From an uncultured Cellvibrio sp. (lineage in GTDB: Bacteria > Pseudomonadota > Gammaproteobacteria > Pseudomonadales > Cellvibrionaceae), in contig CAMLKG010000054.1 in NCBI GenBank assembly GCA_946480695.1, positions 1-14,592 of the forward strand: DNA of 14,592 nucleotides, in the 5' to 3' direction. Positions 7,987 to 14,592 of the stretch are shown piece by piece. The notes beneath the pieces were generated by a model. That model worked only from the letters and a program-made list of their open reading frames with translations, was not told the DNA's origin and searched no databases. A program made the position numbers and the translations under genes. Within the stretch, counting starts at the first letter, position 1; each line of letters begins with the position of its first letter.

Positions 7987-10900
7987 ATGAACACTAATGA
8001 AAACATGATAGAACAGTATCAAGATGATATTGCCGTTATTGCAATGGCGGGTCGATTTCCCGGTGCCAATAGCGTTGAAAAATTTTGGTCTAATCTTGAA
8101 CAGGAGGTAGAGTCCGTCACCTTCTTTAACCAGCAGCAGTTGCTTCAGTCTGGTGTTGACCCAGTATTGCTCGATAACCCAAATTTTGTGGGTGCAGAAG
8201 GCGTGTTGCAGGACGTTGAAAAATTCGACGCAAACTTTTTTGGGTTTTCACCAAGAGAGGCAGAATTATTAGATCCCCAACATCGCATTTTTCTTGAGGT
8301 AACCTGGGAACTTTTGGAACGTGCAGGATATAGCTCTGAAACGATAAAGGAAGTCATTGGCGTCTATAGCGGTGCTGGCGCGAGTTCGTATTTATCACGT
8401 AATTTATTAACACATCCGGAATTCGTCCGCGATGTCGGAACGTTTAAAGTCTCCCTGTCCACCGGCCAGGATTTTGTATCCACACGTGCAAGTTATAAAT
8501 TGGGTTTGACCGGTCCGAGTATTAATATTAATACGTTATGTTCATCATCAGCAGTGGCCGTCCACTATGCTCGCGAGGCACTACTGGCATATCAATGTGA
8601 TATTGCTATTGCGGGTGGTGTAACTATTTCAAACTCTCGTGAAGACGCTTTGTTTTATCAAGAGGGAGGAATAGGTTCATTTGATGGTCATTGTCGTACC
8701 TTCGATGCGAGAGCTGCAGGCACTGTAGCGGGTAATGGTATTGCACTTGTGGCATTGAAGCGCATGGAAGACGCATTGCTAAGTGGGGATCAAATACTGG
8801 GTGTAATCCGGGCTTCGGCAATTAACAATGATGGTGGCGATAAGGCCAGTTATACCGCCCCCAGCCCTGAAGGACAGGCGCGTGTAATTACCGAGACTTT
8901 AGAGATTGCCGATATTAATCCAGAGACTATCAGTTATGTGGAGGCCCATGGTACAGGCACTAATTTGGGGGATCCGATTGAAGTCGCCGGCTTGACACGT
9001 GCTTACCGTCGTTATACAGACAAAAAAAATTATTGTGGTATTGGTTCTGTGAAGACCAATATTGGCCATTTGGTTGCCGCCGGTGGTGTGGCTAGCATGA
9101 TCAAGACAATTATGGGTATGCAACATCGCCAAATTCCAGCCAGTCTTAATTTTGAGGAACCGAATCCGAAAATTGATTTTGCAAATAGTCCTTTCTATGT
9201 TGTTAATAAAACCCGGGAATGGCTTCCAACTGGTGGGGATGTCCTGCGTGCAGGTGTGAGTTCATTTGGCATTGGAGGTACCAATGCGCACATTATTCTT
9301 GAAGAGGCTCCGCAGCTTCAACCATCAACAGCAGGTCGTGCTGTGCATACTGTTATTTTATCTGCAAAAACAGCAACTGCGCTGCAGGTAATGAAGCAAA
9401 ACTTATTCGAGCATATCCGCAACAATCCGCAGTTAAATCTTGCAGATTTGGCATTTACACTACAAGTTGGTCGACATAATTTTGAGCATCGGTTTGCAGC
9501 TAACGTCGCAAGTCTTGAAGAGCTTGCATATAAATTGGATGGTGTTGACAATAAGTATTGTAGTGCTTCGGTGCAAAAAAATACCTCGCGCGAGTTATGT
9601 TTTATGTTTCCGGGGCAGGGTAGCCAACATTATGATATGGCTCGGTTTATTTATGAAACCGAGCCAACTTTCAAAAATCACATTGATAACTGTTGCAGCA
9701 TTCTAAAGCCACTTCTTAATCTGGATCTACGGGAATTACTCTATCCGGCAACAGGCTTGGAGGCAGACGCGCAAGAACAATTAAAACAAACCTTGTTTTC
9801 TCAATTGAGTTTGTTTGTAACGGAATATTCTCTGGCACAACTTTGGATGAGTTGGGGATTTAAGCCGGATCAAATGATTGGGCATAGTATTGGTGAATAT
9901 GTTGCTGCATGTTTAGCTGGTGTGTTTAGCCTTGAAGATGCACTCGGCATTGTTGTGTGCCGTGCAAAGCTAATGGCACAAATGCCAACCGGTACAATGA
10001 TCTCTGTTCCTTTGAGTGAGCAGGAGATAAAACCATACTTGCACGATAGTATTTGGCATTCCGTTCAGAATGCACCGGCGATACAGGTTTTATCAGGAAC
10101 GGAAACTTCTATAGCAGAATTGATTCAACGATTGGAAAATGATGGTATTACCGTAACACGGTTGCATACATCTCATGCATTCCATTCCGGGATGATGGAT
10201 CAAGCGCTGGCTCCATTCATGGATTTTCTGAGTCAGGTCAAGCTGCATCCACCCATACTAAAATTTATATCCAACCTTAGTGGTACCTGGGCGGGTAATG
10301 AAGTTTGTGAACCATCTTATTGGGTTGATCATCTGCGTTTTACGGTTCGTTTTAGCGACGGTGTAGCGACCCTGTTGGCAGCTGACCCACAACAATTTTT
10401 CCTTGAGGTAGGGCCGGGCCACACCTTGACATCATTGGTTCGTGCTCAGTTATCGGCAACCTCATTGGTAGCAAACTCTTTACCGCATCCAGCTAATAAT
10501 ACGCAAACATTGTGGACATTGGGCTCCGCTTGGGCAGCTATGTGGTTATCGGGTAATCGCTTGAATTGGTCGGCCTTATACAGTGGCCAACAACGCAGTC
10601 GTTTGTGTCTACCGACTTATCCGTTTGAGCGGAAGCGTTATTGGATTGATGCTGCTCCACATGGTGCCCGCCAATTTAAACCGGATATTATTGTATCGGC
10701 TGGTCAAGCTGTCGATGTTCCCACCACCGCTATTCTCGAGGGCGTACTGCGTGTGGAGCTGGCACCTAACGCCATGGTTGATGCTGAATTATCCGGAACT
10801 CAATGGCAGCAAGTTGTCTCGTTGCAAACTGAATTTGCGGAAAAAATAAAATCCGTTCTGGGAAGCTCTTTTTCCATTCATGCATCAGGTTTGGAGTTGC

Positions 10901-11280
10901 GTTTGGATTCAAGCGGTGAGATTGGGGCCGAAGGTTCCGTTCCGTCATTAGGGCTATCTGCTGAGCACTCTCGGCCACAAGGTTTGGTTCCTTATACTGA
11001 ACCCCAAACACATATTCAAAAAATACTTGCGGCTCATTGGCAGGAAGTATTGGGATATGCTCCAGTCGGGATACACGACAATTTTTTTGAAGTGGGTGGG
11101 CATTCACTCATGGCCGCTGCACTTGTGACACGTACTCGAAAAGATTTTGATACTGAAGTGTCGCTCCGTGAATTATTGGAAACCCCTACGATTGCTGAAA
11201 TTTCTGATTTATTGGAAAACCGCATCTGGCTGCAGGAAAACCAACAACAGGAAGAAGGTGTTGAGGTACTGGAGCTATGA
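7987..11280 (+). CDS. Monomodular type I polyketide synthase: KS-AT-carrier, no reductive domains
   Basis: 1097 residues from an ATG with a good ribosome binding site to TGA at 11278-11280. The KS (~14-441) starts at IAVIAMAGRFPGA and has Cys185 (INTLCSSS), His321 (VEAHGTGT) and His361 (VKTNIGHL). The AT (~537-850) has FMFPGQGSQ (539), nucleophile Ser634 in GHSIGEY and HAFH (730-733), so malonyl-CoA is predicted. A region of about 110 residues (~890-1000) with one predicted helix and no recognised enzyme leads to a PCP-like carrier (EVGGHSL, Ser1040). With no KR, DH or ER, the expected output is a beta-ketoacyl thioester. Only about 13 residues precede the KS, so there is no coiled-coil docking helix. 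The C-terminus is acidic and hydrophobic (EEGVEVLEL), as expected of a docking peptide for the next protein. The stop overlaps the next start (ATGA), indicating translational coupling. Family and domain calls are secure. Confidence 0.97.
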   Translation: MNTNENMIEQYQDDIAVIAMAGRFPGANSVEKFWSNLEQEVESVTFFNQQQLLQSGVDPVLLDNPNFVGAEGVLQDVEKFDANFFGFSPREAELLDPQHRIFLEVTWELLERAGYSSETIKEVIGVYSGAGASSYLSRNLLTHPEFVRDVGTFKVSLSTGQDFVSTRASYKLGLTGPSININTLCSSSAVAVHYAREALLAYQCDIAIAGGVTISNSREDALFYQEGGIGSFDGHCRTFDARAAGTVAGNGIALVALKRMEDALLSGDQILGVIRASAINNDGGDKASYTAPSPEGQARVITETLEIADINPETISYVEAHGTGTNLGDPIEVAGLTRAYRRYTDKKNYCGIGSVKTNIGHLVAAGGVASMIKTIMGMQHRQIPASLNFEEPNPKIDFANSPFYVVNKTREWLPTGGDVLRAGVSSFGIGGTNAHIILEEAPQLQPSTAGRAVHTVILSAKTATALQVMKQNLFEHIRNNPQLNLADLAFTLQVGRHNFEHRFAANVASLEELAYKLDGVDNKYCSASVQKNTSRELCFMFPGQGSQHYDMARFIYETEPTFKNHIDNCCSILKPLLNLDLRELLYPATGLEADAQEQLKQTLFSQLSLFVTEYSLAQLWMSWGFKPDQMIGHSIGEYVAACLAGVFSLEDALGIVVCRAKLMAQMPTGTMISVPLSEQEIKPYLHDSIWHSVQNAPAIQVLSGTETSIAELIQRLENDGITVTRLHTSHAFHSGMMDQALAPFMDFLSQVKLHPPILKFISNLSGTWAGNEVCEPSYWVDHLRFTVRFSDGVATLLAADPQQFFLEVGPGHTLTSLVRAQLSATSLVANSLPHPANNTQTLWTLGSAWAAMWLSGNRLNWSALYSGQQRSRLCLPTYPFERKRYWIDAAPHGARQFKPDIIVSAGQAVDVPTTAILEGVLRVELAPNAMVDAELSGTQWQQVVSLQTEFAEKIKSVLGSSFSIHASGLELRLDSSGEIGAEGSVPSLGLSAEHSRPQGLVPYTEPQTHIQKILAAHWQEVLGYAPVGIHDNFFEVGGHSLMAAALVTRTRKDFDTEVSLRELLETPTIAEISDLLENRIWLQENQQQEEGVEVLEL
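8026..10536 (+). other. KS-AT didomain, malonyl-CoA-type (gene 2)
   Basis: Homologous along its length to the KS-AT of gene 1, but not a recent copy. Even the strongly conserved AT active-site block shares only short exact DNA runs (for example 16 nt at 3844-3859 and 9890-9905). The residue before the active-site Cys is Leu (NTLCSSS) where almost all KSs, including that of gene 1, have Ala. All catalytic residues are otherwise present, and the AT carries HAFH. Confidence 0.88.
11008..11226 (+). other. Carrier domain of gene 2
   Basis: Ser1040 in FFEVGGHSLMAAAL is the phosphopantetheine attachment site. It is PCP-like, like every other carrier in the window. It is followed by an ~17-residue tail ending in VEVLEL that likely docks to the gene 3 product. 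Confidence 0.88.
11263..11267 (+). promoter_or_regulatory. Ribosome binding site of gene 3
   Basis: GAGGT inside the end of gene 2, ending 9 nt before the ATG at 11277. A second purine run, GGAG (11271-11274), is too close to the start. Together with the ATGA overlap this fits coupled translation. Confidence 0.5.
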
Positions 11281-11441
11281 ACATAACTCAATTGTTTAAA
11301 AATCTTCGTATGCACAATGTTGTATTGCGGCTCAAGGACGAAAAATTATTATGTGAGCTGCCTAAACAGGGTATTCCTCCTGAATTAAAAGAAGCAATGC
11401 TTGCTAATCGCCATGAGCTGAAGGCTTACGTCGCGCGTTTG
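11277..11441 (+). other. N-terminal TubC-type beta-hairpin docking domain
   Basis: The first ~55 residues show the pattern of TubC_N domains: a helix (ITQLFKNLRMHNV), a beta-hairpin (VVLRLKDEKLLCEL), then IPPELKEAMLANRHELKAYV, matching the family's typical LTPEL...R..I...L ending. In tubulysin-type synthetases this fold binds a short C-terminal peptide of the upstream protein. The gene 2 C-terminus (GVEVLEL) looks like such a peptide. Pairing is inferred. Confidence 0.75.
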
Positions 11442-14400
11442 ACCAGCGGTGAAAATTCAAAGGCCGATATTCCTTCTCGCGCCCCCGGTTTGACCAAATT
11501 GCCATTGTCATCAGCCCAGCAACGTCTTTGGCTGATTGATCAGGTTGAAGAAGGCGAGAGTCATTACAACACCTATTTTGTTTTTCGTGTTAAGGGTGGT
11601 TTAAATCTGGATGCATTAAGACGTGCATTTGCTGATATCGTATGTCGTCATGAGGCGTTGCGCACTTGCTTCGTCCAAATAGATGGCGAGCCTGTTCAAT
11701 CTATTATGGATATAAATGCGGTACGGGCAGAAACTATCGTTCATGAATGCTTTCTACCTGAATCTATTCAACAAGACAAAGTGCAACTACAGAAATTTAT
11801 TCTACAAAAAATTCATCATAAGTTTGATTTAAGTAGAGATTTATTAATTCGTATTACAGTTATATCACCTGCTGAAAATGAATATCTGGTGATCTTTGTT
11901 ATACATCATATAGCATCTGACGGTTGGTCCGGCGCAGTGCTTGCCAACGAGCTGAATCATTGTTATCAATCCCAATTGGATGGCCTGCCTGCTCCCTTGC
12001 CTCCCATTTCCTTACAGTATGCTGATTTTGCATTATGGCAGCAGGCGCAGGCTGCTAACGGCTTCCTTGATCGTTCAATTTCATATTGGTGTGACAAGCT
12101 TGCTCATTTACCCCTTATGCATAATTTACCATTGGACAAGCCTCGGCCGCAGGAGCAATCCTTTCATGGCGGCCGGGTGCAACAGCTATTGCCTGTAGCT
12201 TTGCATCGCAACTTACAAGAACTTGCGGCGAAATATAATGTAACTATGTTCATGCTGCTGGAAACTGCCCTTGCTGTGCTGGTCAGTTATTGGAGTCGTG
12301 AGCGTGATATTGCATTGGGAACACCTATAACTGGTCGTATTCATCCGCAGCTTGAGCCCCTAATTGGTTTTTTTGTTAATACTTTGGTGATACGTACAAA
12401 AATAGAACCTGAACAGGCTTTCAGTGTTTTATTGCGTGAAAATAAAGAAACTATTTATGAAGCATTCAATCATCAAGAGTTACCATTTGATAAGCTCGTT
12501 GAAATTATGCAACCGCCGCGAATCGCCGGGGTAAGTCCATTATTTCAAATTTTATTTGTTATGCAAAATAATAAAAAAGCCAATCTTAAATTGGCGGAAT
12601 TACAGGTTGAGGATATAGAGTTTGATGGGCAGATCGTAAAGTTTGATATTGAGCTTCATGCGACGGAAAAAGAAACTGGTCTTGAATTGTCATGGCTTTA
12701 CGCCACCAGTTTATTTGAGCAGCGCAGCATTGAACATTTGAGTGAAGCTTTTTTCTGTTTACTCGAAAGCATTATCGCTAATCCTGAATCTGAAATTCGT
12801 TCTCTGCCATTATTACCGGATGCGGATAAACAGCAATTAAAGATATGGGGACATGGCCCGTCAAGTCCCGCTTTTGTGGATACCGTACATCAATTGTTTG
12901 AGCGTCAAGCGTCTCTTAATCCACAGCAGATAGCGTTAAAATTCGACGGTCAACAACTGAATTACAAGGATGTAAATCGTGAGGCTAATCAGTTGGCTCA
13001 TGAATTGTTGAAGCGTGGCATCATGCCGGACGATAAGGTCGTTTTATTGACTGATCGCTCTTTTACAATGGTTATCTCCATCCTGGCAATCCTTAAGGCA
13101 GGCGGATGCTACGTTCCACTCGATCCGGCTTTGCCAGAAGGAAGATTGAACACTATTTTGAGTGATTTGGGCGAAGTTACAGTTTTAACAAATTTTGCAC
13201 TACAACATATTCCAAGGGGATTGGGATGTAACGTACTTATACTGGATGACGTGGCATTTCAGCAGGCACTGCAACAGAATTCTGACCTAAATCCCGATGT
13301 GAAAGGGCTTGCCAGTAGTCATTTGGCATATGTACTTTATACCTCTGGTTCGACGGGAAAACCCAAAGCAATAGAAATGCCCCACGGTCCGCTAATCAAT
13401 TTGATTCAGGGGGTGGTTCAGGCCGAGCCGGAATTACAAGGACCTCATACCTCTATCCAATTTGCGTCAATTGGATTTGATATGAGTTTTACCGATATAT
13501 TCCTGACTTTTTCTGGCGGCGGTTGCCTGTTATTGATTGATGCAGAAAGCCAGTATGATACAGCCTTTTTGGCCAAACTTATTCAGGCGCAAAATGTGTC
13601 CGCATTGAACTTGCCTTACGCCATGCTGCAAAGTTTGTCGGACTATTGTTTACAGCATCAGCTTTTTTTAAAGTCTTTGCAGTGTATTATTTCTACTGCA
13701 GAACAACTTAAAATCACTAAAGCTATTCGCACGTTTTTCGAAAATCACCCAATGTGTCGCTTGATAAACCATTACGGCCCATCGGAAACTCACGTGATTA
13801 CTGCGCTGTCCCTGGAAAGGAACCCATCACTATGGCCTGAATTTCCTTCGATTGGAAAACCTATAGCAAATACGAGTTTTTACTTGTTGGATGACAGCAT
13901 GAAACCAGTACCTATTGGTGTTGTTGGTCAACTATATTTCGGTGGTAATTGTCTTGCCCGTGGATATATGAATCAACCAGAGTTGACTGCAGAGCGGTTT
14001 GTTTATAACTCATTGGATAAAAACTCATCATCTCGATTGTATAATACCGGTGATTTAGCTCGATTTCTTCCCGATGGAAGCCTTGAATTTTTTGGTCGTA
14101 TTGATAACCAGATTAAAATTCGTGGGTTTCGGGTTGAATTGATTGAGATTGAAAACCTGTTACTTTTACATGAAAAAATAAAAGATGCAGTTGTGCTAGT
14201 AAAAACTGCTAACGATGACGAAAAATATTTGGTTGCATATTTAACGATTAATCCGGTTAGTGATTTTTGTACTGATGATATGCAGTCCGAAAAAAATATT
14301 AATAGCATAGATACGGATGAGTTGCGGTTTTATCTCGGAAAATCACTGCCGAACTACATGATTCCTTCTGCTTTTGTTTTTATCGATCAATTTCCATTGA

Positions 14401-14592
14401 ATATAAATGGCAAAGTTAATCGTAATGCTTTGCCGGATCCCGATTTTTCAAATCAACAAAAAGTGTATGTCGAGCCGAAGACTGATGTTGAAAAAAAGTT
14501 GTGCGAAATATGGCAGGAAATCCTGCGAATCGACCGAGTATCAACAGCGGATAACTTTTTTCAAATCGGCGGACATTCATTATCTGCAGTAA
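11277..14592 (+). CDS. NRPS, 3'-partial: TubC-type docking domain-C-A-PCP
   Basis: I translated this frame by hand from the ATG at 11277 to the right edge. It is open throughout, 1105 codons and continuing. The start is chosen because the ATG overlaps the gene 2 stop and because the docking domain begins at once. Domains: N-terminal docking ~1-55; C ~75-505; A ~534-1053; PCP from ~1065, with Ser1101 in FFQIGGHSL, cut four residues later by the window edge. It should accept the beta-ketoacyl chain from gene 2 and join it to an amino acid, giving a beta-keto amide. Downstream modules or a release domain lie outside the window. The A domain has a non-standard pocket and some off-consensus motif residues (YNTGDLARF, NGKVNRNALP), but its catalytic Lys1046 is present. 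Gene identity is secure; substrate is not. Confidence 0.96.
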   Translation, partial: MNITQLFKNLRMHNVVLRLKDEKLLCELPKQGIPPELKEAMLANRHELKAYVARLTSGENSKADIPSRAPGLTKLPLSSAQQRLWLIDQVEEGESHYNTYFVFRVKGGLNLDALRRAFADIVCRHEALRTCFVQIDGEPVQSIMDINAVRAETIVHECFLPESIQQDKVQLQKFILQKIHHKFDLSRDLLIRITVISPAENEYLVIFVIHHIASDGWSGAVLANELNHCYQSQLDGLPAPLPPISLQYADFALWQQAQAANGFLDRSISYWCDKLAHLPLMHNLPLDKPRPQEQSFHGGRVQQLLPVALHRNLQELAAKYNVTMFMLLETALAVLVSYWSRERDIALGTPITGRIHPQLEPLIGFFVNTLVIRTKIEPEQAFSVLLRENKETIYEAFNHQELPFDKLVEIMQPPRIAGVSPLFQILFVMQNNKKANLKLAELQVEDIEFDGQIVKFDIELHATEKETGLELSWLYATSLFEQRSIEHLSEAFFCLLESIIANPESEIRSLPLLPDADKQQLKIWGHGPSSPAFVDTVHQLFERQASLNPQQIALKFDGQQLNYKDVNREANQLAHELLKRGIMPDDKVVLLTDRSFTMVISILAILKAGGCYVPLDPALPEGRLNTILSDLGEVTVLTNFALQHIPRGLGCNVLILDDVAFQQALQQNSDLNPDVKGLASSHLAYVLYTSGSTGKPKAIEMPHGPLINLIQGVVQAEPELQGPHTSIQFASIGFDMSFTDIFLTFSGGGCLLLIDAESQYDTAFLAKLIQAQNVSALNLPYAMLQSLSDYCLQHQLFLKSLQCIISTAEQLKITKAIRTFFENHPMCRLINHYGPSETHVITALSLERNPSLWPEFPSIGKPIANTSFYLLDDSMKPVPIGVVGQLYFGGNCLARGYMNQPELTAERFVYNSLDKNSSSRLYNTGDLARFLPDGSLEFFGRIDNQIKIRGFRVELIEIENLLLLHEKIKDAVVLVKTANDDEKYLVAYLTINPVSDFCTDDMQSEKNINSIDTDELRFYLGKSLPNYMIPSAFVFIDQFPLNINGKVNRNALPDPDFSNQQKVYVEPKTDVEKKLCEIWQEILRIDRVSTADNFFQIGGHSLSAV
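11499..12791 (+). other. Condensation domain, probably LCL-like
   Basis: Motifs in order: C1 LPLSSAQQRLWLIDQ (75), C2 RHEALRT (124), C3 HHIASDGWS with His211 and Asp215, C4 YADFALWQ (248), C5 IGFFVNTLVIR (363), C6 HQELPFDKLVE (399), then SPLFQILFVMQN (420). The set looks complete and active. The donor should be the beta-ketoacyl chain of gene 2, so L/D subtyping has limited meaning here. Confidence 0.9.
12876..14435 (+). other. Adenylation domain, substrate unassigned, proline-lineage look
   Basis: Core motifs: A2 LKAGGCYVPLDP (606), A3 YTSGSTGKPKA (688), A4 FDMSFTDIF (734), A5 NHYGPSETHV (831), A7 YNTGDLARF (922), A8 GRIDNQIKIRGFRVEL (940), A10 NGKVNRNALP with Lys1046. Pocket residues aligned by eye to GrsA: D735, M736, T739, N778, I805, T807, H832, V840, I841, K1046, giving DMTNITHVIK. 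The framework (FDxSFxDIF, AEQLxIT, HYGPSETHV) resembles proline-activating domains (codes like DVQFIAHVVK), but five of the ten positions differ from that code. I do not assign a substrate. Confidence 0.88.

Noticed and set aside
3844..9905. Recent duplication of the KS-AT block between genes 1 and 2
   Set aside because: Exact shared runs are short (16 nt in the most conserved part) and limited to motif-coding stretches, as expected of old paralogues.
14407..14592. A short + strand frame starting at 14407
   Set aside because: The real gene 3 frame runs through here with the A10 motif and a carrier domain. This alternative is an out-of-frame shadow.
1..14592. CRISPR arrays, tRNA or rRNA genes, insertion sequences, att sites
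   Set aside because: No spaced direct repeats, RNA-gene signatures or transposase-like sequences were seen. Nearly every base is megasynthase coding sequence.

Overview
The window lies inside a hybrid non-ribosomal peptide / polyketide synthetase (NRPS-PKS) gene cluster of a bacterium. All of it reads on the + strand as three large, closely spaced megasynthase genes, and the first and last run off the window edges. Base composition is moderate to low GC (hand counts of sampled lines range from about 52% at the left edge to about 33% in the ketoreductase region). Shine-Dalgarno-like sequences precede the second and third genes. A Gram-negative, gammaproteobacterium-like host is a plausible guess, but nothing here (no rRNA, no housekeeping gene) fixes the taxon.

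Layout. Gene 1 (1-7850, 5' end missing) reads: end of a condensation (C) domain, adenylation (A) domain with a glycine-type pocket, peptidyl carrier (PCP), ketosynthase (KS), malonyl-type acyltransferase (AT), ketoreductase (KR), carrier, and a terminal C-superfamily domain of the epimerase (E) type. A 136-nt gap holds only a ribosome binding site and weak hairpins. Gene 2 (7987-11280) is one minimal PKS module: KS, malonyl-type AT, carrier. Gene 3 (11277-14592, 3' end missing) overlaps gene 2 by 4 nt (ATGA) and reads: TubC-type docking domain, C, A, and a PCP cut just after its phosphopantetheine serine.

How they work together (inference from colinearity). Gene 1 loads glycine onto the chain, extends it with malonate and reduces once, giving a 4-amino-3-hydroxybutyryl unit. 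Gene 2 adds a second malonate with no reduction, giving a beta-keto thioester. Gene 3 condenses this with an amino acid I cannot name, giving a beta-keto amide. The gene 2 to gene 3 handover looks specified: gene 2 ends in a short acidic/hydrophobic tail and gene 3 begins with a beta-hairpin docking domain.

The most unusual point is the E-like domain at the end of gene 1. It follows a PKS carrier, where an amino-acid epimerase has no obvious substrate. It keeps HHxxxDG but has Val where E domains have their catalytic Glu. It may be a repurposed C-superfamily domain. The second point is the gene 3 A domain, which looks like the proline-activating lineage but has a mostly changed pocket.
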